From Natronorubrum bangense (GTDB taxonomy: Archaea > Halobacteriota > Halobacteria > Halobacteriales > Natrialbaceae): a DNA stretch of 64,000 nt. Of this stretch, positions 44,580 to 52,087 are shown piece after piece (the stretch's first letter is position 1; every line of letters begins with the position of its first letter). A program made the translations under genes and the position numbers. The DNA is taken from contig NZ_CP031305.1 of assembly GCF_004799645.1 (NCBI RefSeq), forward strand, positions 1,302,001 through 1,366,000. The letters run 5' to 3'. Below the pieces are notes generated by a model that saw only the letters and a list, made by a program, of their open reading frames with translations, did not search any database and had not been told where the DNA came from.

Positions 44580-45722
44580 ATGGACCGCCGGACGGTCGTT
44601 CGGACAGTTGGAACTGCAGGCGTAAGCGCAGTGGCTAGCCTCGCTGGCTGTCTCACCCGAAACGGCGATGATGAGCCACCGAACGGCCCCGAAGACGGCG
44701 ACCCGGAGCCTGATGAGCCAGCGTACGATGGCACGCTCCGAATCGCCACCTACCGATCGATGGTGACGGGACCGAATCCGGCCGGTCCGTGGCTCGAGGA
44801 GGCGTTTCTGGAAACGTATCCCGACGCCGACCTCGAGTGGGTCGTCCCGGAGAGGGGTGTCGAACACTACGTTCGACGCGGCGAATACGGTGCTGAGATC
44901 GATGTCGACGTCCTCCTCGGATTCACCGTCGGCGATCTCGCACGGATCGACGACAGCCCTGGAGAGGGTGCGTTGCTCCGTGAGCTCAACCTCGATCGGA
45001 TCGACAGGAGCGAGCGTCTCCGCGATGAGCTCGAGTGGGGCGATCCACACAACCGCGCACTCGCCTACGACACGGGATACGTCAGCCTCGTCTACGACGA
45101 GACCGTCGTTGACGCGCCCGAAACGTTCGACGACTTGCTCGAGCCAGCGTCTGCAGAGACGCTGTTAGTCCAACATCCCACCCACTCCATGCCAGGCCAG
45201 GCGTTCTTGCTGTGGACGATCGACGCGATGGGAGTGGAAAACGCCCTCGAGTACTGGGAAGAGCTCGTGGCAAACGGCGTCGAGATACGTGACTCCTGGA
45301 GCGACGCCTACTACAACGCTTATCTGGACGAGCATCGACCGATGGTCGTCTCTTACTCGACCGATCCCGTCTTTGCGGCGGTCGAAGAGCGCGACCCCGA
45401 GCGCCACCAAGTCGCGTTCCTGAACGAGCAAGGGTACGCAGTGCCCGAAGGGATGGGGATTTTCGACGCGACGATGGAGTCCGATCTCGCCTACGCGTTT
45501 CTCGAGTTCCTCCTCTCGGATGCGGTCCAGCCCGAACTCGCCCGACGGAACGTCCAGTTTCCGGCCGTCGACGACGTCGGCCCCCGACCACTGTTCGAAG
45601 AAGCGGCGCGCGAACCACCAGCGTCGGTTGCAACGAGCTACACCGAACTTCGCGGGCAGATCGACGAGTGGCTCACAGGCTGGACAGATCGATTCGAGGC
45701 AGAACGGACCGATGCGACGTAA
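44580..45722 (+). CDS. Thiamine-type ABC substrate-binding lipoprotein
   Basis: The 380-residue protein has a twin-arginine-like signal with lipobox (RRTVVRTVGTAGVSAVASLAG then Cys), an acidic linker, and a TbpA/ThiB-like body: GTLRIATYRSMV, VDVLLGFTVGDLARI, NRALAYDTGYVSLVYDE, VVSYSTDPVFAAVEERDP and FLNEQGYAVPEGMGIF. It should deliver thiamine or a derivative to a permease. No permease or ATPase gene is adjacent, so it must use a remote or shared transporter. Confidence 0.88.
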   Translation: MDRRTVVRTVGTAGVSAVASLAGCLTRNGDDEPPNGPEDGDPEPDEPAYDGTLRIATYRSMVTGPNPAGPWLEEAFLETYPDADLEWVVPERGVEHYVRRGEYGAEIDVDVLLGFTVGDLARIDDSPGEGALLRELNLDRIDRSERLRDELEWGDPHNRALAYDTGYVSLVYDETVVDAPETFDDLLEPASAETLLVQHPTHSMPGQAFLLWTIDAMGVENALEYWEELVANGVEIRDSWSDAYYNAYLDEHRPMVVSYSTDPVFAAVEERDPERHQVAFLNEQGYAVPEGMGIFDATMESDLAYAFLEFLLSDAVQPELARRNVQFPAVDDVGPRPLFEEAAREPPASVATSYTELRGQIDEWLTGWTDRFEAERTDAT

Positions 45723-45910
45723 CTGATCGACATGGGTGGGTTGCCAGCACTCGAGCACGACGACTCTGCCTTCCGTCACGAATTCCCTCAAACTGAGAAC
45801 AGACAGCGTTACTAAAGTGGGAGAGTAGCCGACTGCTCGATAACAACGCTGGTGCTCGAGCGAGCGCCGAGTCGTCCACAATCTGGACACGCCGTCGAGT
45901 CAGACGATCC

Positions 45911-46222
45911 ATGAACGAATACAGCCTCCTCATCGCGGTTGCGAACACCGCAACACTGCTCACTGGTGGCGCCGTTGCACTGCTCGCTTACCGAGCCTTT
46001 CGACGAACTGGATCAGGGGCGTTACGCGCAGTCGCCGTCGGTTTCGGTTTTATCGTCGTCGGCTCGCTGGGCGGTGCAATCGCCCACCTCTTCGGGGGAA
46101 GCGTCGCACTCGGCGTGACGATCCAGAGTTCGTTCACCGCTGGTGGGTTCATGATCTTGTTGTACTCGCTGTATGCCAAGACGACGACAACGACGACAGT
46201 GACGTTGCGCCGCTCTGACTGA
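45911..46222 (+). CDS. DUF7521-like small membrane protein (103 aa)
   Basis: Three hydrophobic helices fill most of the protein (LIAVANTATLLTGGAVALLAYRAFRRTG; LRAVAVGFGFIVVGSLGGAIAHLF; SSFTAGGFMILLYSLY), ending with a Thr-rich tail. The pattern matches the DUF7521 family, which often sits beside ArsR-type regulators; none is adjacent here. Function unknown. Confidence 0.7.
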   Translation: MNEYSLLIAVANTATLLTGGAVALLAYRAFRRTGSGALRAVAVGFGFIVVGSLGGAIAHLFGGSVALGVTIQSSFTAGGFMILLYSLYAKTTTTTTVTLRRSD

Positions 46223-46285
46223 GACGGCGCCGAAAGCCGCTCGGTCAGGTGAGGACGAGCGGCAAGCAGACGCCTCGAGAGCTGA

Positions 46286-48733
46286 CTACGGCCCCGACTC
46301 GAGTCGAGATCGGAACCGCTCGAGGCCGAACTCGAGCATATCGGGACTCACTGTCTGGAACTCGCCGTCGTCGGGCAGATACGACTGCACGGAATCCCAG
46401 CTCTCGCGAGCGTACCGCTCGTCCAGCAAGACACGGACGCCGACGTCTTCGGGCGAGCGGATAACGCGGCCGATCGCCTGTCGAGCCTTCCTGACGGCAG
46501 GGATCGTCAGCGCATACGTAAAGCCGTCCCCGAACGCGTCGTCGTAGGCTCGTCGCACGGCTTTGGTTCGTGGACTCGAGGTGTTGACGATCGGCACACC
46601 ACAGATAACGGCCGCCGAGAGCCGGTCGCCGCTGTAATCGACGCCCTCAGTCAGGGTGCCCCGAAGACTCGTAACGAGAACCTTCCCCTCGCCCGCGAAG
46701 AACTCGTGTTTGAGCGACTGGGTCGTTTCGTCGTCGCTTGCAGCGTCGAGCAACACCGGTTTCTCGAGGCGGGCCTCGAGTTGGCCGGCGATCCACTCGG
46801 CCTCGGCGTAGCTTGGCATCCCGACGAGGACGTTGCCCGGGAGGCGGCCGATTCTCGAGATTGCATCGGTGTACGCCGCTCTGGTTGGGTTTTCCTCACC
46901 CGGTCTTCCGCGGTTGTCGTAGGTGAATTTCGGGACGGACACCGCAAAGCTCTCGCGGTTTTCCGCAGGGAAGTGTAACCCGTAGCGTCGCTCGACCACG
47001 GGTCTGTCTTCCTCGCGAGCGAGATAGTCGAGACCCGTCACTTCGGTGAACGCGTCCATCGGCTCCAACGTTGCACTCATGAGAATTCCGCCGCCAAAGG
47101 ACCCAAGCCGGTCACCGATCGCGTCGCTTGGCACGCAGTTGTGCAGAGCGAGTCGGGCGCTGTAAGCCCGCCGCCAGGAGTCGGCTGGCTCGGTTTCGTC
47201 CCACGTGCGCTCGAGTTCGAGCTCGCGGAAGTAGTCGGTGTGGTCCCGTCGGTACCACTCCCCGAGGATTCGACCCACCGCGGGGGCTGCGCGGGTTCGG
47301 TCTCGCGGGCTTCGCCCGCTCGACTGTTCCGAGGTGCTTCGCACCTCGCTATCCTCCTCTTCAGCCTCGTTCAAAATCCGTTCGACGACGGCTCCGACGG
47401 ATTCGGCACGAACCCACTCGGCGTCGCTGTGGCCTGCCTCGCGCGCCCACGCAGTGAGTTCGTCTTCTGCCGGCTCGGCCGGGTCTCGAAGCGGAATCTC
47501 TGCATCGGAAAGCTCGTGGAGATTCGACCGCCATCCCCCGTGATTTCGGTCGAGATACGCCGTCACCCGACGGTCAAGTTCGTCTCGGAGATCGCGGATG
47601 AACTCGAGGGTGCGATTCAGTTCCTCGAAGGAGACATCGCTGTCGTCCAGTTCCGCGCGCACGAGATCGGCGTCAGCCGTCTTCGATCCACCCTCGGCGT
47701 GTCGCCCCTCGCGTTCGAACTTAATCGGCTGGATAACCCTCGAGAGTTCGGTTTCGGCGTCGCGCAGCGTCGTATCGGCGACGCCGTCGCTGACGAGATC
47801 GCGCACGCGTGGCTCTAACATGTGGGCCTCGTCACAGACGACGAACGTCGAGTCATCGAGCAACGCGCCGGTAAACGAGCCAGTCGTCCGCGGGTCGAAC
47901 GCGTGATAGTAGTTCCCGAGCACGACCTCGGCGTGGCCGAGGACGGCCCCCATGATCGAGTGGGGACAGCTGCCATGAGCTACTGAGCGCGCGATGAGAT
48001 CCTCGGGCGTGATCATGCCGGCCTCGGTGAAATCGTAGGGAACCGCCTCGCTCGCGTCGCCGTCACTGCCTTCCTCGGGGAGGTCCTCGAGATACTGTGC
48101 ATAAAATGGGCAGTACTCTGTTTCGGCACCGACGGGGCCGCCGTCCGAGTAGGTCGGCATCTCCGGGGGGTAGGCAGCCGTCTCGCCGGCAGTCTCGAGA
48201 AACCGCCCGCTCGGACCGGAGCGGCCGCTGTCAGCGAGGCCGGTCTGTTGTTGGCGTGCGCTTGCGGCGAGGCTTGCAGCGGTCGTCTCGCCTCCCTCGC
48301 CGGTGAGATCACGAGTTCGGTCCCGCAGCGTCTCACAGCGGTCGTAGACGTTGCCGTCGTCGATCCCACCCGCCCCTTCGCGGTTGTACGGACAGACGTC
48401 GGCCTTTCCAACGAGGGTGAGCCCCGAAACCGGAGTCCAGTCGTCGGGCAGGTTCTCGTTGATCGTCTCGAGGTCGGCTTCGAACTGGCGCAGTTGCTGT
48501 TTAACGCTCGTGAGCACGAACACCCGCTCGTAGTCGGTCTCGGGATCGCGCACGAGGTCGATCCCCGCCGTGAGCGCGATCATCGTCTTTCCGGTGCCAC
48601 AGGCCCCCTCGACGACGGTGTAGCCGTCGTCTCGAGCGGTGTCGATCGTTGTCTCGATGCCGTCGACTTGCTCGTCGTAGGGCTCGGCGTGGCCGAAGAT
48701 CGAGCGCCAGTCCGTCATGTCTCCCGTACTCAT
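46286..48733 (-). CDS. XPD/Rad3-family ATP-dependent DNA helicase
   Basis: The 815-residue SF2 helicase has Walker A EGACGTGKTMIAL (about residue 45), four cysteines of the XPD-type Fe-S domain (in DVCPYN, RCETLR, YCPFY and SCPHSIM), the Walker B VVCDEAH (about 298) and C-terminal motifs LLDERYARESW and RKARQAIGRVIRSPEDVGVRVL. Such enzymes unwind 5'-3' in repair. The Fe-S region contains a long low-complexity insert. A second insert near residues 460-485 is encoded by palindromic DNA (47285-47365). The sixth codon is an alternative start. Confidence 0.93.
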   Translation of the reverse strand: MSTGDMTDWRSIFGHAEPYDEQVDGIETTIDTARDDGYTVVEGACGTGKTMIALTAGIDLVRDPETDYERVFVLTSVKQQLRQFEADLETINENLPDDWTPVSGLTLVGKADVCPYNREGAGGIDDGNVYDRCETLRDRTRDLTGEGGETTAASLAASARQQQTGLADSGRSGPSGRFLETAGETAAYPPEMPTYSDGGPVGAETEYCPFYAQYLEDLPEEGSDGDASEAVPYDFTEAGMITPEDLIARSVAHGSCPHSIMGAVLGHAEVVLGNYYHAFDPRTTGSFTGALLDDSTFVVCDEAHMLEPRVRDLVSDGVADTTLRDAETELSRVIQPIKFEREGRHAEGGSKTADADLVRAELDDSDVSFEELNRTLEFIRDLRDELDRRVTAYLDRNHGGWRSNLHELSDAEIPLRDPAEPAEDELTAWAREAGHSDAEWVRAESVGAVVERILNEAEEEDSEVRSTSEQSSGRSPRDRTRAAPAVGRILGEWYRRDHTDYFRELELERTWDETEPADSWRRAYSARLALHNCVPSDAIGDRLGSFGGGILMSATLEPMDAFTEVTGLDYLAREEDRPVVERRYGLHFPAENRESFAVSVPKFTYDNRGRPGEENPTRAAYTDAISRIGRLPGNVLVGMPSYAEAEWIAGQLEARLEKPVLLDAASDDETTQSLKHEFFAGEGKVLVTSLRGTLTEGVDYSGDRLSAAVICGVPIVNTSSPRTKAVRRAYDDAFGDGFTYALTIPAVRKARQAIGRVIRSPEDVGVRVLLDERYARESWDSVQSYLPDDGEFQTVSPDMLEFGLERFRSRLESGP
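47285..47365 (-). repeat. In-frame palindromic insert in the XPD-like helicase gene
   Basis: Two perfect hairpins, CGAGGTGC-ttc-GCACCTCG (47330-47348) and GCGGGC-ttc-GCCCGC (47305-47319), lie 10 bases apart within coding DNA. The encoded peptide includes SEVRSTSEQSSGRSPRDRTR, rich in Ser and Arg and unlike the acidic helicase around it. I recall closely similar peptides in unrelated haloarchaeal proteins. Length is a multiple of three, so the frame is kept. It behaves like a small mobile palindromic element. Confidence 0.6.
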
Positions 48734-48903
48734 CGTCGGTCCTGCATAGCGTTGACGGAGTGTGTTGGCCGCGTCATCGGTTATAAACCTTCGTCGGTGT
48801 CGGCTTGGTCTCGCGGCTGGGTCAAATTCGGCAGCCGACCGTCGTTACCAACGGGAGCGTGTGTAGGGGTGTCACTTTAATTCGGTGAGCCCCTAGCATA
48901 GCT

Positions 48904-49143
48904 ATGAAAGTCCCCAAATCCCTCCAGAACGTCGATGACGGCGGCGCAGTCGTCCGAACCCTCGAGTACGAGGACGGCAGCGTCATCGCGGTCGACTTCG
49001 GCACTTCGGCCGCCGATATCGCCGTCGACGTCGTCGGCTCGATAGCGATCATCGTCACCGACGACGAGCAGTTCGAGTTCGAACTGCCGCCGGAAGCCAG
49101 CGACGTCTCGGTCCACAACGGCGTGTTGACGATCGAGGACTGA
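48904..49143 (+). CDS. DUF7127-like small Hsp20-fold protein (79 aa)
   Basis: MKVPKSLQNVDDGGAVVRTL then EYEDGSVIAVDFGTSAADIAVDVVGSIAIIVTDD, ending FELPPEASDVSVHNGVLTIED. The end, 'P-(E)-A-x-V-x-(N)-G-V-L-T-I', is that of alpha-crystallin domains, and the short length matches the DUF7127 family of haloarchaea. It may act as a mini-chaperone. ACTTTAATTC at about 48875-48884 is its likely TATA box. Confidence 0.8.
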   Translation: MKVPKSLQNVDDGGAVVRTLEYEDGSVIAVDFGTSAADIAVDVVGSIAIIVTDDEQFEFELPPEASDVSVHNGVLTIED

Positions 49144-49264
49144 CGCCAGTCCTGCCGTCGACACCGGACTGAGACGCAGCCATCAGCACCGACACGCACT
49201 CCCGAGTGCGAAATCCGCTCGAGCGAAACACAACGCATTCCCCTGCTGCGACGTTAGGTCCAGT

Positions 49265-49858
49265 ATGAGCGATTCCACTGAAACTGACAGCGATGTCGAC
49301 GTCGAGCGCTGGCGCGACGAACTCGAGTCGAAACGCGACGAGAAAGACGACTTCTTCGCCGAGCACCCGCAGTCGCCGATCCCACCCGAGGAACGCGACG
49401 CGTTCGACGGCCTCGAGTACTTCACGCCGGACCCGGAGTACCGCGTGACCGCGACCGTCGAGGCCCACGACGACCCCGAAGTCGTGTTGATGGAGACGAG
49501 CGCGGGCCGAGAGATGCGCTATCTGCGCGTGGCGACCCTCGAGTTCGACTTAGAGCGCGAGGACGAGGCCCTCGAGGACGGCACCCACGAACTCGCGGCG
49601 TACCAGCTCGAGAGTCCGAACGAGGAACCGCTGTTTATCCCGTTCCGCGATAAGACGACCGGCCAGCAGAGCTACCAGGGCGGGCGCTACATGGAACTGT
49701 CGCCGGATCAGGACCTCGCAGATGGCGACGAACTCGTCGTCGATTTCAACCTGGCGTACTCGCCGTTCTGTGCCTACAGCGAGACGTTCGACTGCCCACT
49801 CCCACCGGAGGAAAACTGGCTCGAGGTAACGATTCCGGCCGGCGAGCGATTCGAGTAG
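49265..49858 (+). CDS. DUF1684 domain protein (197 aa)
   Basis: The protein has the DUF1684 pattern: WRDELESKRDEKDDFFAEHPQSPIPPEER, YFTPDPEYRVTATVE, LFIPFRDKTTGQQSYQGGRYMEL, DFNLAYSPFCAYSETFDCPLPPEENWLEVTIPAGE. It is predicted to be a soluble beta-rich protein; no activity is established. Ends close to the convergent methyltransferase gene. Confidence 0.88.
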   Translation: MSDSTETDSDVDVERWRDELESKRDEKDDFFAEHPQSPIPPEERDAFDGLEYFTPDPEYRVTATVEAHDDPEVVLMETSAGREMRYLRVATLEFDLEREDEALEDGTHELAAYQLESPNEEPLFIPFRDKTTGQQSYQGGRYMELSPDQDLADGDELVVDFNLAYSPFCAYSETFDCPLPPEENWLEVTIPAGERFE

Positions 49859-49959
49859 AGGGTGGCTTCCACTCGAGTCTCAGCTTGAAAACCCACCGAG
49901 GGAGGCGTGACTCGAGTCGAAAGAAAGGGGTTGCCAATCGGCGGGGTGTCCAGTCGAAA

Positions 49960-50640
49960 TCAGGGGGCGACGCCGACGGTAAGCAGCGTGCCGAGTTCGC
50001 GGTAGCGTTCGACCATCGCCTCGCGAGCGTCCCAGTCGTCGGTCGGGAACGCATCCGCATCGGGGATCGTGATCTCACGATCCGGAACGTGGTCCTGTTC
50101 GGCAACGTAGAGGCCGGCGTCGCGGAACGCCTCTCGGTACTGATCGCGATCCCAGCGAGTCATCTCGATCGAGATGTTCGCTTGCCACTCGTGGGAGTAG
50201 CTGTTCTCTTCGTAGTAGTTGACCGCACAGTAGAACGTTCCACCAGGCCGGAGAACTCGGGCGATCTCCTCGAGGGTTTGATGCGGGTCTGCAGCGTAGT
50301 AAAAGGCCTCCATCGACCAGACGTGGTCGATCGAGTCGTCGGCGAACGGGAGCGAACCGAAATCGCCGACGACGTAACCGACCTGCGGATCGTCGGTGTA
50401 GTCGGCGGCGTTTCGGGTCATCTCGGGGGAGCCATCGAGCCCGTAGACCGCACTCGCATCGTAGGTATCCCGCAGGGCACGGCCGGCGTAGCCGCTACCA
50501 CAGCCCATATCGAGGACGACGTCGCCGGCTTCGACCGGCATCCGTGCGAGCGCGTGTTTGGCGGTGTGCCAGTGGCGCTCTTCCATTCCCTTGTCCCGTC
50601 CTTCCGCAGCCCAGTCGTCGAACTCCTCGCGAACGCTCAT
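49960..50640 (-). CDS. Class I SAM-dependent methyltransferase
   Basis: The 226-residue protein has motif I VLDMGCGSGYAGRALRD (about residues 42-58), an acidic motif II end (YGLDGSPEM), VGDFGSLPFADDSIDHVWSMEAFYYAADP and LRPGGTFYCAVNYYEEN. It resembles the UbiE/Coq5-type group; the acceptor is unknown. Its start faces the iron transporter operon, and the iron-box dyads between them lie 68-117 bp upstream of its start codon, so iron control is possible. Confidence 0.88.
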   Translation of the reverse strand: MSVREEFDDWAAEGRDKGMEERHWHTAKHALARMPVEAGDVVLDMGCGSGYAGRALRDTYDASAVYGLDGSPEMTRNAADYTDDPQVGYVVGDFGSLPFADDSIDHVWSMEAFYYAADPHQTLEEIARVLRPGGTFYCAVNYYEENSYSHEWQANISIEMTRWDRDQYREAFRDAGLYVAEQDHVPDREITIPDADAFPTDDWDAREAMVERYRELGTLLTVGVAP

Positions 50641-50707
50641 ATCGGGCGATTCGTCCGCGCGTGACTAAACGGGTTCGACCCTTGGCAGGGAAACCACCGG
50701 TACATTC

Positions 50708-50723
50708 TTTAGGATGGCCTAAA
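50708..50723. promoter_or_regulatory. Iron-box dyad 1 (TTTAGG-N4-CCTAAA)
   Basis: A perfect TTTAGG-ATGG-CCTAAA palindrome in the interval between a methyltransferase and the iron ABC operon. It resembles the dyads described for haloarchaeal DtxR-family iron regulators (Idr/SirR), as I recall. Confidence 0.7.
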
Positions 50724-50741
50724 AAGACACGTCTCGAAGGG

Positions 50742-50757
50742 TTTAGGTCAGCCGAAA
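50742..50757. promoter_or_regulatory. Iron-box dyad 2 (one mismatch)
   Basis: TTTAGG-TCAG-CCGAAA, one base from the consensus of its neighbours. It overlaps the start of an AAACCCG/CGGGTTT hairpin (50756-50777). Confidence 0.55.
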
Positions 50758-50849
50758 ACCCGTGGGCAACCGGGTTTCGTCGACCGACTAGCTCCTGCTT
50801 CTTTCGCCCTTCACCCACTGAACCGTATATTTTCGGAAGGTATTTATGT

Positions 50850-50865
50850 TTTAGGTCGGCCTAAA
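50850..50865. promoter_or_regulatory. Iron-box dyad 3 at the operon promoter
   Basis: A perfect TTTAGG-TCGG-CCTAAA starts at the last base of the TATTTATGTT TATA-like element and ends 7 bp before the ATG at 50873. A repressor bound here would block the start site of a leaderless transcript. Confidence 0.75.
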
Positions 50866-50872
50866 ACTAGAT

Positions 50873-52012
50873 ATGCCAGAACGCGACGACGCGACGTCCA
50901 TCGGAAGTTCGACGATCGGCCGACGACGCTTCCTCGCTGCCACGGGCGTTTCCGTGGCAGGGATCTCGGGGCTTGCAGGCTGTCTCGGCGGGGCGAGAGA
51001 AGACCCCTTCGACGACTACGGACCACAGAGATCGCCTGTAGAGGCGAGTGCCGTTTCCTGGGACGATCTGGGCGACCTCGAGGGCGAGCTAGTGATCTAC
51101 TCGGCACGAACCTCGGATCAGATCGATCTGCTCTTCGAAAAGCTCGAGGACGAGTACGACGACTTCACGGTCACCGTCGATTACGACGACGAGGGCGACC
51201 AGCTGGCGAGCCTCCTCGAAGAAGGGGAAAACAGTCCTGCGGATCTCTTCTACACCCAGTCCTCTGGTGAGTTGGCACGACTCAAACAGGAAGGGCTCGC
51301 CCGCGAGCTCCCGGACGACATCGTCGACGCAGTCGAGGAGAACTACCGCGATAGCGACGGCCAGTGGACGGGTGCGTCCGGCCGTGTCCGTGCCGTCCAG
51401 TACAACACGGATCACTTCGACGGCGACGACCTCCCCGAGGACATCTTCGCCTACGCCGAGGACGAGCGGTTCAGAGACGTCATCTCGACCCGGCCGAACT
51501 CCGGAACCTTCCGCTCGTTCATCGTGGCGATGATCGAAGAGGAAGGCGAAGAGCGCACCCGCGAGTGGGTCAGGGCGATGGTCGACGACCAGAACGCGAC
51601 GCTCTACAGCGGTGGAACAGAACAGGCCGAAGCCGTCGCAAACGGCGAGCAGGAGATCGCCCTCGGCAACCAGTACTACGCGGGGCGCATCCTCGAGAAC
51701 GATCCGGACGCACCGATCGACGTCACCTTCACCAGAAACGACCCCGGTTGTCTGTTCAACGTCTCCGGGATCGCGATCCTCGAGGGTGCACAGACGCCGA
51801 ACCTCGCCGCAGAGTTTACCCGCCACATCCTCGCCGGGGAAGGACAGGAGTTCTTCGTCGAGGCAAACGGCGAGTACCCCATCCTCGAGGGTGTCGACTA
51901 CATCGGTGACCTGCCGACGCTCGAGGAGATCAACCCCCTCGAGTTCGATCTGAACAAACTCGGGGACACCGAACACGTCAACGACCTCCTCCGAGAAGAG
52001 GGCATGCTTTGA
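50873..52012 (+). CDS. Ferric-iron ABC transporter substrate-binding lipoprotein
   Basis: The 379-residue protein has a Tat signal (GRRRFLAATGVSVAGISGLAG then Cys) and a FutA/FbpA-like body: LVIYSARTSDQIDLLFEKLEDEY, DLFYTQSSGELARLKQEGLA, GRVRAVQYNTD, GTFRSFIVAMIEEEG, VANGEQEIALGNQYYAGRIL and ILAGEGQEFFVEANGEYPI with Tyr residues suited to Fe3+. It is the first gene of an iron import operon with permease and ATPase genes. A 9-bp palindrome lies within the signal-peptide codons (50937-50960). Confidence 0.92.
   Translation: MPERDDATSIGSSTIGRRRFLAATGVSVAGISGLAGCLGGAREDPFDDYGPQRSPVEASAVSWDDLGDLEGELVIYSARTSDQIDLLFEKLEDEYDDFTVTVDYDDEGDQLASLLEEGENSPADLFYTQSSGELARLKQEGLARELPDDIVDAVEENYRDSDGQWTGASGRVRAVQYNTDHFDGDDLPEDIFAYAEDERFRDVISTRPNSGTFRSFIVAMIEEEGEERTREWVRAMVDDQNATLYSGGTEQAEAVANGEQEIALGNQYYAGRILENDPDAPIDVTFTRNDPGCLFNVSGIAILEGAQTPNLAAEFTRHILAGEGQEFFVEANGEYPILEGVDYIGDLPTLEEINPLEFDLNKLGDTEHVNDLLREEGML
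50937..50960. repeat. 9-bp palindrome in the signal-peptide codons
   Basis: CTGCCACGG-gcgttt-CCGTGGCAG, a perfect 9-bp stem with a 6-base loop, is centred about 75 nt after the start codon of the iron-binding lipoprotein. It may fold in the mRNA. Confidence 0.5.
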
Positions 52013-52049
52013 GTGACTCGAGTCGACAGTCCCGATTCCGACAGTAGTT

Positions 52050-52065
52050 TTTAGGAAAGCCTAAA
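52050..52065. promoter_or_regulatory. Iron-box dyad 4 before the permease gene
   Basis: A perfect TTTAGG-AAAG-CCTAAA palindrome sits 23-38 bp before the GTG start of the permease. An internal iron-controlled promoter for permease and ATPase is likely. Confidence 0.7.
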
Positions 52066-52087
52066 TCCCTCCGAAGTTACCTACCGA

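Noticed and set aside
45673..45963. 96-residue minus-strand frame between two plus-strand genes
   Set aside because: It overlaps the ends of both neighbours, lacks any motif and has an Arg-rich composition atypical of real genes here.
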